Shown one piece after another: positions 13,156 through 23,302 of a stretch of DNA of 64,000 nucleotides. The stretch comes from Chamaecyparis obtusa (taxonomy: Eukaryota > Streptophyta > Pinopsida > Cupressales > Cupressaceae). The stretch covers positions 248,001 through 312,000 of the forward strand of contig BSBK01006741.1 in the NCBI GenBank assembly GCA_027943335.1, read 5' to 3'. Under the pieces are notes generated by a model that was not told the DNA's origin, did no database searches, and saw only the letters and a list, made by a program, of their open reading frames with translations. The translations under genes and the position numbers were made by a program. The stretch's first letter is position 1, and each line of letters opens with the position of its first letter.

Positions 13156-15109
13156 AAATAAATATGTGAATCTATTTTGTCCATTATTTTGATAAATTAA
13201 TATTTGCTTATCAACTTAATTAAATTAAATATTATTTTTCTAATTTAATTTAGTGTGATATAATTATTTGGCAATATTTAATCCTAGATTATTTATTTAT
13301 CAATTAACATTTATTTAAAATAATGTTATACTTTTGGATGAAGTACATATCCGTTTGAAGGATTAATGGTTAATACATTATTAAGAAATAAGTTATTTTA
13401 ATAGTATATTGAACTATATAGTACTTTCTTTGGATCAAGATACAATTTGATTAAACTTATTTCTATTTCTTTCAATATAATTATAGGTGTTCTAATTGGG
13501 TATTTAACCAAACGTTAGGAAATTTTGTATACAAATTGGAACCATTATCTTGATAAATCCTATGTTTTTACTGAAATTGGGCCTTTTGTTCTATTAAATC
13601 CATAGGAGAACATGAGGGAATATACTTTATTTATGACATTGTTGTAATGTTTATGTTCAGATTCTCCTAGTGGGTTTAATTGTTTTTATGCTTAGATTCA
13701 ACTATGTTCAATGTGGAATTCAAATACTTATAGATCAATTTCTGTTCTTTATGATGTGAGTGTTGTATTCTTCGTGTCTGATGTGTCTTCTTGTGCATAT
13801 TATGATATCGGGTACTAGAAGACCTAGGGGGAAAATAGAGGTCGGGTATGTGTCAGTTGTACATGATTTCAGCATTATCTTTTGATGTGTGTATTTTCTG
13901 ATCATCACCTGATTTGATCATATGGGCTCATGTTGCTTTGTATTTTTGTTTATGGTATCTTTGTAATTATTTCTAGTTCTTGTGTGTGAAACTGGATCTG
14001 CGATTACCTGGTTGTATACCTGATTGATCTATGTGAGATTTGTGAGCCTAGGAGAGGTTAATAGGTGCATCTTAGGGGAGTGGCTTACAATAGGGGTATG
14101 GGGATCAAAAGGGGCCAGTACCAGGGTAACCTATCATAAGTTGATTAATAAGTGATAACCTAATTATAATAAAACTTGGGGAATAACATTAAATACAAGA
14201 TTGATATTCTGGTTCCGCATGGATCATGTTGAGGGTCCGGGGTCTAGAGTGGCTATTTCAGGGTAACTCAACTTGATAGACACTTGAGGGTCCAGGGTCT
14301 AGAGACCAGTCCAGGGTAACTCAAGTAGTTGTCCATATGATGACACTCATATAGTATGTAGCCCAAGTCTCCTCCATAGTTATTCTTCATGTGTCAGTTG
14401 CCTCTAGATTAGTGAGTCTTACCTATCACTATCTTTTGTTTACTTTGAGTTAGAGATCTTCCAGGATCCTCCTACTTAGTGTTTTTGTACCTTGCTTTTG
14501 TATTGGTTATCCAATTGGGCTTTGTTATTATCTCCTCAGCATGGTGGGGTAGACCTTTGTGGTTCTACATGGACAAGTGGTAGTGATTCTTTACCATTTG
14601 AGATTCGACATCCCAGTGCCAGTGATTGATGGTGCTTCTGCAGTTGGATTCCTTATGTTTCTTCATTGGTGGTTTCTTTTCTTATCTTCATTATTATGTA
14701 ATCATGTATTAGAGTATCACATGTGATACCTAATATGGACCTTGTATTATATTTTGTTAGAGTGATTAACACATACCTTGTGACATGTGCAGTAGATGTG
14801 AGTTTATTTAGATATCATGAATGTCCATGAGGATTATAATTTATGATGTATGATGTAATTGTAATATTTATGTTATGGAATCTTTTGTTGATATTATTTT
14901 AGTTGTGTTTTGTTCTTAAGTAATTCTACGTCATGGGATCCTCGAGTTTTGTAATTTATGTTGGGTGTTGTATCAATGTGAGTAAATGGTAATTGCTTCC
15001 GCACTATTGTTTATCTTGTATGTTAACTTTAGGGGAAAAAAAAATATTCACCAAACATAGTAGCATGTTTTAGGTTAATCTCTATTGGGTTCCCTGGTGG
15101 GGCGTTACA
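13156..15109 (-). repeat. Spacer of the palindrome, with a reverse LTR start at its right edge
   Basis: This part has no inverted partner. Its right edge, read on the minus strand from 15109, begins TGTAACGCCCCACCAGGG and continues for about 90 bases like the short LTR at 9732, so it is probably a reverse-oriented LTR of the same family. Three imperfect copies of a GGGTCCRGGGTCTAGAG plus CAGGGTAACTCAA unit lie at about 14110-14325. No coding sequence is visible. Confidence 0.5.
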
Positions 15110-15480
15110 TCAATAAATATGTGAATACGTAGCTATTTGACAAAATAGATAATATTTTAATTTAATTCATAGTTAATAAAACAAATTTAAAAATACTTAA
15201 ATTAATAAACAAATTTAATTTAAACTAAATCAATCCACAAATTTAATTTAAACTAAATCAATTTACAATTTTAATTAAGCGAAACTTAACTAACAAATTA
15301 ATATTAAAATAAAACTAAATTAATAAATAACACTTAAATTAAAAATAAATTTATTAAACAAAATTTAATTGAGCTAATAAAATAAATTAAATTAAATTAC
15401 ATTAATATATAAAAACTTAACTAAATAAATAAAAAAATTTAAATGAATTTCTAAAAAAAAAATAAAGTTTTTATATTGGG

Positions 15481-15608
15481 GGACATGGCGGTCCCTACCA
15501 CCCCCCCTTTCCTTTCTCTACCATGCGCACGGGCCTACGCATGGTAGGCTTCTTGCTCATGGCAAGTACATGCATGCACAGTGTACCTACATGCGTAGGT
15601 ACCCTGCT
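15481..15608 (-). other. GC-rich leader block with short perfect dyads
   Basis: A GC-rich island directly 3' of the reversed primer site. It contains TACCATGCG and CGCATGGTA as a 9-bp inverted pair, and GTACCTAC followed by ATGC and GTAGGTAC as an 8-bp pair. Placement right after the primer site is where retroelement leaders carry packaging or dimer-forming hairpins. That role is inferred only from position and fold. Confidence 0.5.
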
Positions 15609-15620
15609 GCGCTGGTACCA
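15609..15620 (-). other. Primer-binding site variant, right arm
   Basis: GCGCTGGTACCA on the plus strand, the reverse complement of TGGTACCAGCGC. It points towards the centre of the palindrome, opposite to the copy at 12934. Confidence 0.75.
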
Positions 15621-17452
15621 AATACCAAAACAAATATTTTTTTAAAATAATTTTTATTTTTTAAAATTTTTTTTGCAATTTAAAAAGGTAAGTAGCATTT
15701 TTTTAATATATATTATTTTTAAAAAAATAAACAAACTTTCTTTCAATAGCATTTCACATGAATTTTTTTTATATATAGTAAATTTTGAAAAATGAAAATA
15801 TTTAAAAGGAGAAGTATTTTTTTATACTGTTATTTTAATTTACAGTTTAATTGTACATTTACACAAACTATTTATATTTTCTCCAAAATTGACTTTTTTA
15901 CCCAAATTGAGTTTTTTTTTCCTCTAACAATTGATTTTCTCTCTAATGGATAAATTTATTTTTCAAACCCTATAGTCAGACTATAGTCCAGATTTAATAA
16001 TTCATTTTGTAGGAAATCTATAAACAATCTTTCAACGAAATTTTGCCAGCATAACATTACTATGCTAAAATTTAATAAAACCTAAAATATCAGATATAAG
16101 GGTTTCTCTAATACCCAAAACAAGGAAATCATAGACAGATCTAAGGAGATAATCATGAACTTATTCAGACATAGAAATCCATCAAACTACAAAATAGAAA
16201 TCACAGAAGGAGATTTTCAAATCCTGCCTTAAATTCAATGCACACAACTGAAATGGAAACCCTCGAAGACTTGCAACACCCGATTCCTCTGTGTAAGATT
16301 CCAACCTATAGATCTAAATCCATGAATGATGCAAGCACCAAAATTCCAGATGCACAACATAGTCAAAACATTAAGCAACCACAACAATCCAAAATCTCCA
16401 AAATCCAAAGCACACAAGCTCTCCCAAAATTCTCCTCCAAAACCTGTCTAATCCCAAAATGAATGCAATTCCCCCCTATTAGGAATTCAATTCCCCTTTT
16501 CATGCAAACCCTAGAGATGACTCAACAGTTAACTCCTAATCAAACTCCAATTCCCAATTTGAATGTAAATCCTAATTAATAAATTAAAATAACTTTATTT
16601 TGCACAACTCAACTTTGACCTTTTAAAACAAGTTGATAACTTTTGAGAACAATTCACTTTTCAATAATGCACATGTTAATAATTTAAATTCATATTAAAT
16701 AGATTAAATATTTAAAGCATCCTAAAACCATGCAATTAAATATTTAATTATTTAATAATGCACTCAAACATAATTTAATCTAATTACCAATTAAATAATC
16801 AATTAAATCCATATAATCAAATATTTGACTTTTAATTAAATTTACTCAAATCAACTTAGGAATATGATTAATATTAACTTTTCAACTATAATCATTAAAT
16901 TAATAAACATAGAAAATCACTCACATAAGTAATAAATCAATTGAGACCAAACAAAATAAAATAAAAAAAACTCAGGAGAAGGGATCCATGAATTCATGCC
17001 TACTAGATGAATCCGAGTAGGGTAGTCAAAATGATACGTGTCTAATCCTAGGACAATTAAGCTTAGGTTAGGGCTTTGGGTATGTGTATTATCTCCCCTC
17101 TTTTCCATTGAGATGAATATTTATGGGCACACTTACTCCTGCCAATTCGGGGAAGACGATGCCTGTACCTGCAAACCTGCATACAAAACCCGCATGTACA
17201 TACATATATAAATATATAACAGACAATGGTGGGGATCGACCGATCATGTGGATCTCACAAGCAAGTAACTATGACTCTGTCCCTCAACCACATCAGTCAC
17301 ATCAAATAGAAATATAAAACAAACACATCAACCATACACATGCATGTATGGGGTCAGTAAAATCATAAGCATCAATGATCTCCTAACCTATGATCTATCA
17401 TCCTTAAATAATCATAACATTTATAAAATCAGACTAGGGGCAGGGTACTACA

Positions 17453-17722
17453 AGTAGTATATAGTCATGAAAAATAGTATTAAAGGGGGAGTACATACAG
17501 AATTAAGGAGGACTAATATATAACAACAAGGGGGAGTAGTATTCAGTCATGGAAGCAGTTCAGTTGAGGAAATGGAGAATATTAAAGAATATTGCAATAG
17601 ATGGATGATTCATCCTTGGGGGATTTTTGATGAGGAAATAGAGAATGTTATAAAAGAATTGTTCATTTGGATTAGTGGTGTTTTTCATTCCATATGTTTC
17701 CATCAATGCCAAACGGGGAGAT
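17453..17722 (+). other. copia 3' untranslated part with several polypurine tracts
   Basis: The copia sequence resumes here after the nested block. G-rich purine tracts occur at 17482-17491 (AAAGGGGGAG), 17528-17536 (AAGGGGGAG) and 17711-17722 (AAACGGGGAGAT). The last abuts the 3' LTR and would prime plus-strand synthesis. Repeated tracts of this type are known from SIRE-lineage copia elements. Confidence 0.7.
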
Positions 17723-19047
17723 TGTTGGAGATTTGCTAGCAAGCCAGTGCTGAGTGTATGTTTGTCATTGATGACAACATATGGTAAGTAGCATGTGTGG
17801 AAGACTTATGTAGTAAGCTTTGAGTATATGTAGCATGGACATGTTATCAGCATGATATCATGGATGTGAAGGTTAATTGTTAGTACAAACAGTTATGTAT
17901 TAGCTTGTGTCAGCAATGTTCCTGATAGAGTTACAGGCAGTGTTCTGTGAGTGATTGTCCGTACAGTTATCATGGATCCTTGCATGTTTGGATATGTGAT
18001 GGAGACATGTTATTGTTGCTCCATTCATGGACATAGAGTTTGATGTGGAGTAGAAGTGATGTTATGCAGTCGCTATTCACCAGTTGTAGTTTCCTATGTT
18101 TATCCAGAAGAGCTGATAGAGATTATATTGGTGTAGGAGTTGCGCCTATCATTTCGGTATGTGTTCTTGGATTAGTGATTAGAGAAGAGTTAAGAATGTT
18201 TGGTTAAGAGCACATGATGTAATTCAGCTTTAGGAGAAAGTATCAGTTAATTTGGTAGAGTCAACAGTGTGTGGCGTGTGTCTACACTTATTGATTTGGA
18301 CAGGTCCCAGTTTGTGTTGCGTGCTTAGTAGAGCTGACATAGATGTTATTGGAGAGTGTTATTATTTCTCTAATATGATTTGAAGGTGGTTCTAATAGGC
18401 TGACTTGATTATATCATTTAGAGGAAAGAGACTTATAGCCGGTCATTTTTTATCACTAGAAGTATGGCATGGAGATGAAAGATTAGAGTAGAGTGAAGAG
18501 TGTGAAGTATTATGTCATCAAGAAGAGGTCTATGTGATAGAGAAGATAGAGTGTGCTATTCATTGGAACTGATCAAGATAGCAGGTCTACCTCGCAGTTT
18601 ACCAAGATCCAGATATAGTGTGTATCTATTATTCAGAAGGTTGCAGCCTTCACCCCTTTGAGTAGTGATCTCTCGGACAGTGCATCCTCACCCCTAACAG
18701 GGTCAATCATAAAAAAATCATAATAGGGTTTGACCTTTGACTAGGTCACTATACTTAGTGCATTGTAAAGATCAACTCCTAACAGGGTTGTAAGATCTTC
18801 TAACAAGGATCATTATATACTAGTGCAGTTTATTAGTGGGTGTCAATTCCCACCGGGGTTTTTACCTATTTGGGTTTCCTCGTAACCAAAATATTGGTGT
18901 TGCGTTCAAGTGTTCTTTCATTTTTTTTATGCTTAAAGTTTAAGTATACTTAATTGGATAAAGAATTGAAACTTGTAGATAACTGATGCACCCCCCCCCC
19001 CCCCCCCCCCCCCCGCTCTCAGTTATCTCTTGGGACTATTCCTAACA
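17723..19047 (+). repeat. 3' LTR of the copia element
   Basis: Starts TGTTGGAG directly after the polypurine tract, ends CCTAACA, and is followed by the GGTTT duplication. It is 1325 bases against 1310 in the 5' copy. A run of 24 C at 18991-19014 accounts for much of the length difference. Confidence 0.93.
18991..19014. repeat. Poly-C tract (24 C)
   Basis: Grown from a short C-rich stretch still seen in the 5' LTR (5400-5411). The exact length may be affected by sequencing of homopolymers. Confidence 0.9.
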
Positions 19048-19052
19048 GGTTT
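19048..19052. repeat. Target-site duplication of the copia element (right)
   Basis: GGTTT, identical to 4128-4132. Confidence 0.9.
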
Positions 19053-19143
19053 ATGCTTGGTGATAATCAATTGATTTGAATCATAGAATTTTTGGCATAA
19101 CTTCATTAAAACCAACCTATTTTATGGGTGCCTCAGAAGCTTC

Positions 19144-19146
19144 TTT
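19144..19146. repeat. 3-bp target duplication of the CACTA element (left)
   Basis: TTT directly before the CACTA terminus. TTT also follows the right terminus at 29008-29010. Three bases is the size expected for this superfamily, but TTT is weak evidence alone in AT-rich DNA. Confidence 0.6.
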
Positions 19147-19174
19147 CACTAGTACATTTGAGGCCAAATTCCAA
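19147..19174 (+). repeat. Left terminal inverted repeat of the CACTA element
   Basis: CACTAGTACATTTGAGGCCA and following bases. It pairs with 28980-29007 with two mismatches in the first 24 bases. Confidence 0.75.
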
Positions 19175-19193
19175 TGGCCATGTTTCAGATTTG

Positions 19194-19258
19194 CAATGCC
19201 TATTTATTAGAATTTTGACACATGTCCATCAGCATTTTTGCATTGCAAATGGCAATGA
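19194..19258. repeat. Subterminal inverted pair
   Basis: ATTTGCAATGC near 19190 and GCATTGCAAAT near 19238 form a perfect 11-bp inverted pair about 40 bases apart, in the region where CACTA elements carry transposase-binding repeats. Confidence 0.5.
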
Positions 19259-19582
19259 AAGTGATAACCGTTGGTATTCTGACATCATTAGCCATCAAAA
19301 TTGGGCACATAAATAGCAATTTTACTATTGGATTGATGCATCAAAAAATGATTTTTATGACATTTGGTCAGTCAAAAAGGCAACAAATATGCAATATATT
19401 TTGAAAGGACAGTCCATTGGAGGTATAGCAGTCTTGTTGCACACATTTGTCAGAGCCTATCGAATATCTAATAGTTTGTAATATACTACTGATAGGACAA
19501 TCTGTCAGACGTATGGTGCGTCTGTCAAAAATGCTTTACTATTTGTCGAAAATGTGATGGATTAGCATAGTAAAGAAAACAA

Positions 19583-20032
19583 AGCTCAAGAGACCATCAT
19601 AGTTGGTCTCCGTCTTTGGTCCATATACTGAAAAAACATTTTACATTTCTTTAGCTCATCAAATGAGGGGATTTGAAAGAATTTAGTAGAATATTTTCAT
19701 GATAACATATCTTATTAAGTTGACATTGCATGAATTTATCGACTCTGTGCACTTGTAGACATCAAACACAGTGATAAAGAAGCATCTCCTCCCATGGCCT
19801 ACATTACTCAAGCCACGGGAGGGGATGCTTCTTTATGGCTGTGCTCGATGTCTACAAGTGCATGAAGTAGATAAATTTGTTCAGCATCAAACTAAAATAA
19901 TTTATGTTATACATGAAAATATCATCCATTAAATTCTTTCAAATCACCGTATTTGATGAGCTAACGAAATGTAAAATGTTTTGTCAGTATATAGACCAAG
20001 GATAGAGACCAACTATGATGGTCTCTTGAGCT
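19583..20032. repeat. Foldback 1, about 450 bases
   Basis: The outer sequence AGCTCAAGAGACCATCATAG at 19583 returns reversed at 20013-20032. The arms (about 19583-19790 and 19815-20032) stay complementary through GTCTACAAGTGCA-type sequence to the centre, where AAGAAGCATCTCCTCCC pairs with GGGAGGGGATGCTTCTT around a short loop. It could be a foldback MITE or a hairpin RNA locus. No coding sequence. Confidence 0.85.
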
Positions 20033-20296
20033 CTGCTATCTTTAGTCCTAGCTACTAAGTAAGGGCTGGAAGACTTATACCTATTGATCATTGAGAATAA
20101 TCACCGCCTTGCATTTATGTACACTGCACAGTATCCAATATAAGAGAAGGTGGAAAATATGAATCGATAAAAGAAATATTGAAAGATACAATAAAATTAT
20201 CTTATTTTTTACCTTATCATAATTGATCCCAGTCTCGCAAAAGTAATTTTATACGATCACTAGAACATTTCGTGCATGGATGAGAAACATTATCCA

Positions 20297-20502
20297 AAGT
20301 TTCTAGATTCTAAGAAGAGGTATGAGTGGAGGCAAAAAAAGGGATATTTGTGAAGGTTTTATAAATTTAGTACCGAATCATCATCTCTACACTAGTACTC
20401 AATCTGGAAGCCCTATCTAGAAAATCTCCACATCTAGCAAATCTCCACAAAAATCCCTTCTGGCCTCCACTGCATATACATCTTCTCAGTATCTAAAAAC
20501 TC
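20297..20502. repeat. Foldback 2, about 205 bases
   Basis: AAGTTTCTAGATTCTAAGAAG and GAGTGGAGGC plus AAGGGATATTTGTG on the left pair with the reverse complement of about 20440-20502 (CAGTGGAGGCC, AAGGGATTTTTGTG, AGTTTTTAGATACTGAGAAG). Arms are about 65 bases with scattered mismatches. The loop is about 70 bases. Confidence 0.75.
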
Positions 20503-20639
20503 TCCATCATTGATTCTCATCATTTTTCACCATCTCCATTGACTGAGACCTTAAATTATTGAGCTTCTCTTTGTTTTGAGAATAGTTTAACATTCTCTAC
20601 TTAACAGGGCCAACCACGTGAAGGTGGAAGCTCATCTAG

Positions 20640-20748
20640 CCCCTCCTAGGAGCCTCTTATGACCCTTTACGATATTTTAAGACCTCTGAGATGTGTATTC
20701 TTAGGGTTTGTAAAGTGTTTTAAAGCATCATAAGGGGTCCTGGGACAC
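20640..20748. repeat. Foldback 3, weak
   Basis: AGGAGCCTCTTATGA and CTTTA on the left pair loosely with the reverse complement of AAAGCATCATAAGGGGTCCT on the right. An inner CTTTAC and GTAAAG pair also exists. It is less convincing than its neighbours. Confidence 0.4.
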
Positions 20749-20753
20749 AACAT

Positions 20754-20950
20754 CTAAGAAACATAAATTTAGGCATCATCCTCACAAGTTTTTGGAGACA
20801 ACATAATTGAGTTGTATACCTAGACGATGCAAAGCAACCACTCCTCCGAAACCAGAGGAGTAGTGGTTGCTTTGCATTATCTGGGTATACCACTCAATTA
20901 TGTTGTCTCCAAAAAATTGTGACCATGATGCCTACATTTATGTTTCTCAA
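20754..20950. repeat. Foldback 4, about 197 bases, nearly perfect
   Basis: AAGAAACATAAATTTAGGCAT at the left returns reversed at the right end. The arms continue through TTTGGAGACAACATAATTGA and ATGCAAAGCAACCACT to a small loop at about 20847-20855. Mismatches are few over about 90 paired bases. The size and shape resemble a plant MIR precursor or a small foldback element. It ends just before a 29-base direct repeat (CTACATTTATGTTTCTCA twice at 20931-20980). Confidence 0.85.
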
Positions 20951-21015
20951 TTATTGTGATATCTACATTTATGTTTCTCAGCTATTGTGTTTATGTGCAT
21001 GTTTTTTATGTGTTT

Positions 21016-21154
21016 GGGAAGACACCTTTCTAGCCTGGGCCTGGATCCTATGGAAATTAGCTTCATAACAATGAAGTAGATGACAGATGATAAATTAGCT
21101 TCCCAAGAAAAATATGTTGAAGGATCCAAGCCTAGGCTAGAAATATTTCTTCCC
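21016..21154. repeat. Foldback 5, inverted duplication of NOG1 coding sequence
   Basis: The right arm (about 21107-21154) is part of the NOG1 fragment, encoding the GLDPS region on the minus strand. The left arm (21016-21063) is a diverged inverted copy of the same stretch (GGGAAGACACC, TTTCTAGCCTGGGCCTGGATCC). About 38 of 48 positions pair. A transcript would fold into a hairpin whose stem matches NOG1 mRNA. Confidence 0.75.
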
Positions 21155-21709
21155 ATGCTAATAGTACTCTTCTTCAATCTATGTTCAATGATAAGGATCT
21201 TCTTCTTCTTCCTAATTGCAGCTAGAGCTTCCTTTTCATCAAGATTCAACTCCACTTCCCCCATCTCATCATCCTCACCACCCTAATCTACCATCCTAAG
21301 CCCTTTTTCCCTCTCCATTTCTTCAAGCCTCTACAAGATATCTGGATCAATAAAGTCTACAACATTGTGTCCATCCATGATCTCAGGAATATCATCTTCT
21401 TTCCACTCTTCATTTGCCAAAATATATTACTTCTTCAAGCTTGTAGAGTATTCTCTAGTGGTTGCAAATCAATCTTATTACAAACTACAATAAGAGGCTT
21501 ATTGGAAAACATAGGTTTTATGCTATAAAATAGAGCTTCCTGTTGCGTAATACTATAACCACAAGACCCTAAAACATCAAGGAAAAACAAAACAACCACC
21601 TTCAAATGAGACAAGGTAATAATATTGAGCATCTATATGGTGTTCCTGTCCTCCAAGGGGTGGTCCAAAATACCAAGGGTGTCAATAGGGTAAATAGCTT
21701 CAAACTGTC
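21100..21709 (-). pseudogene. Captured fragment of NOG1, nucleolar GTP-binding protein 1
   Basis: Minus-strand translation gives two runs diagnostic of plant NOG1, a GTPase of 60S ribosome assembly in the nucleolus. The first (about 21709-21437) has the G3 region IDTLGILDHPLEDRNTI (the family has Pro where Leu is seen), then VLFFLDVLGSCGYS and the G4 motif NKID in VVCNKIDLQPLE. The second (about 21433-21100) holds [29 protein letters not shown], a Glu-rich stretch, AAIRKKKKILI and MGRNISSLGLDPS. Roughly 110 codons that normally separate the two runs are missing, and both the N-terminal half and the C-terminus are absent. Stops include TAG and TAA codons. It is a dead gene fragment inside the CACTA element, presumably picked up by it. 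Confidence 0.85.
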
Positions 21710-22206
21710 ACAAAGACCTAATGGCTCTGCCTTGTAGCCCACAACATAAAGCACAGTGCTCAAAGCAAAGTACATGTCCATATTGTATAAATGGAAAAGA
21801 AACAACAATAAAACAAACAAAAACAAATAAAAAAGAAAATATTGCAATTAAATAATCACCAACAATGATACACATAATACCTCTGTATGCAGCCCATATT
21901 TAACATTTCAAATGCAAGAATGAAAGAAAACATGGAACTAAGGCCGCAGTTCATAGGCCCACAGAGGGACATTTATCATAGTCATAGAAATATGATTATT
22001 TTTAAATGGAATATAGCAAGGAGTACCATCAGAAATATTGACCATTTACAATCATGAACAGTGAATAATCAAATAGCTCATTTTTTTATCAGCATGTGTA
22101 GTGTTTATGTATATGAAAAATGAATGAAATATCAAGCTAAAATAAAACAGTGAACAAAAATTCAAATTCAAGGCCTAATTTATCAAGAGCAACAAACATT
22201 AAGATG

Positions 22207-22340
22207 AAAGAAAAATCATTAAGACTATAGAAAAATCATTAGGACTATAGAAAAATCATTAAGACTAGAAAATCAAGTTCTAGAAAAATCATTATGACTA
22301 TAGAAAAATCATTTAGACTAGAAAATCAAGTTCTAGAAAT
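22207..22340 (+). repeat. Minisatellite with about 20-base unit
   Basis: Repeats of GAAAAATCATTAAGACTATA with variants, interspersed with CTAGAAAATCAAGTT. The same array occurs in the second duplication copy at about 23548-23682. Confidence 0.8.
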
Positions 22341-22465
22341 GGACGGTTTTAATGCTTTTCCATTACAACAATTGAGCATTCATCATTTGGTACTTCTTGG
22401 TGTATTCTACTTAATTTTTTCAGCTGTCATGTTTATGTGCATGTTCTTTATGTGTTTGGCTTCTC

Positions 22466-22479
22466 TCCCTTGCAAGGGA
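22466..22479. repeat. Perfect 14-bp palindrome
   Basis: TCCCTTGCAAGGGA, repeated at 23809-23822 in copy 2. It is preceded by TGTTTATGTGCATGTTC and TTTATGTGTTTGG, a leader that also stands before foldback 5 at about 20988-21015. Confidence 0.7.
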
Positions 22480-22821
22480 TATGTCGATACGTAATTAATT
22501 TAAAAGCATAATGATTTGACAGTCTTTTTTCAGGATAGGCGTAATCATCCCGCCAACCTTAATTAGCAACATTTGTGATATATGTCAACTACTTATAATT
22601 AGTATGTCCAACAAACAGAGACTTAGTAGTAAAAGCATGTCCTTTGGTTTACTAGTTTACTTATAATCAGTATGTCCTTTGGTTTACTAGTTTAATCTGG
22701 TTTAAGAATGGTTTGTTTCATGTCTAAATGTACCATTGAATGAAGATTGGCTATATTAAGTACAATCTTAAGACTTGTGACTCTTCAAATTGTCTTGTTT
22801 CCTTTAGACCTCCAAACATGT

Positions 22822-22901
22822 GTACTATGAGATTTCCTCCAACAAATGGACTTGTGATGATTTTCACAATAGCACATGTGTTGGAGGAATGCTCAAAGTA
22901 C
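22822..22901. repeat. Hairpin A, shared-loop type
   Basis: A 23-base left arm (22822-22844, ending TTTCCTCCAACA) pairs with 22879-22901 (starting TGTTGGAGGAA) at 20 of 23 positions, around a 34-base loop that contains TGATGATTTTCACAATAG. The loop itself can form a small TTGTG and CACAA stem. Size and shape resemble a plant pre-miRNA. See hairpin C for the same loop with another stem. Confidence 0.8.
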
Positions 22902-22907
22902 TTCTTA

Positions 22908-22992
22908 GGCAAATTTGAATGTTCATCACTTGTGCATATAAGAGTTTATCATAGAAGGTATATGCATAGGTGAAAAACATGCATATTTGACC
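22908..22992. repeat. Hairpin B, between A and C
   Basis: GGCAAATTTGAATGTT and CATCACTTGTGCATATAAG (22908-22942) pair loosely with the reverse complement of 22958-22992 (CATGCATATTTGACC and preceding bases), giving a stem of about 34 with a 15-base loop. Its left arm is the 3' flank of hairpin A and is also found after hairpin C. Confidence 0.65.
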
Positions 22993-22993
22993 A

Positions 22994-23084
22994 AGCAATA
23001 CTAGGAGCTAGACCCAGCAGCAAATATATTTGTGGTGATTTTCACAATAGTACATGTGTTGCTGGGTAAGCTCCCAATAGTGCT
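22994..23084. repeat. Hairpin C, shared-loop type
   Basis: The left arm 22994-23022 (with AGGAGCTAGACCCAGCAGCA) pairs with 23057-23084 (TGTTGCTGGGTAAGCTCCC and following) at 24 of 29 positions plus one G-U. The loop, again exactly 34 bases, matches the loop of hairpin A at 29 of 34 positions, and the 3' flank matches too. The stem does not resemble that of hairpin A. Confidence 0.8.
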
Positions 23085-23302
23085 CAGGCAAATATGCATG
23101 TTCATCACCTGTGCATATGAAGTGGCTCTAATGGAAGATAAAATCACTAAATTCTGCATACTCCTTATTTTTTATGGTTTGATATTGTCAGACATGGTCT
23201 TTCTTGAATGGAATGACTCGTTACTTGTACATTGACTAGAATGTTGGTGGAAACAAGATGATTTGTTTGCAATCATTTTTTCAACTCTAATTTTCTCAAC
23301 AC

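Larger units (their letters stand above)
15110..17452 (-). repeat. Right arm of the giant palindrome
   Basis: Reverse complement of 10974-13155. Read on the minus strand it begins TGTAGTACCCTGCCCCTAG at 17452, passes through the LTR body to 15621, the primer site 15609-15620, and then a leader down to 15110. It keeps a GC-rich block at about 15481-15608 that the left arm lacks. The joint in the left arm, right after GGGTAC at about 12955, looks like a clean deletion. Confidence 0.88.
21961..22638 (+). repeat. Direct duplication, copy 1 (0.68 kb)
   Basis: Matches 23303-23980 from AGGGACATTTATCATAG to GTAAAAGCAT with scattered differences. It includes the minisatellite at 22207-22340 and the palindrome at 22466-22479. 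The ends do not read TG to CA, and no primer site follows, so these are not LTRs. Confidence 0.85.

Noticed and set aside
19583..20032. Foldback 1 considered as a conserved MIR gene
   Set aside because: Arms of about 210 bases are too long for a conserved precursor and no known conifer miRNA sequence is recognisable in it.
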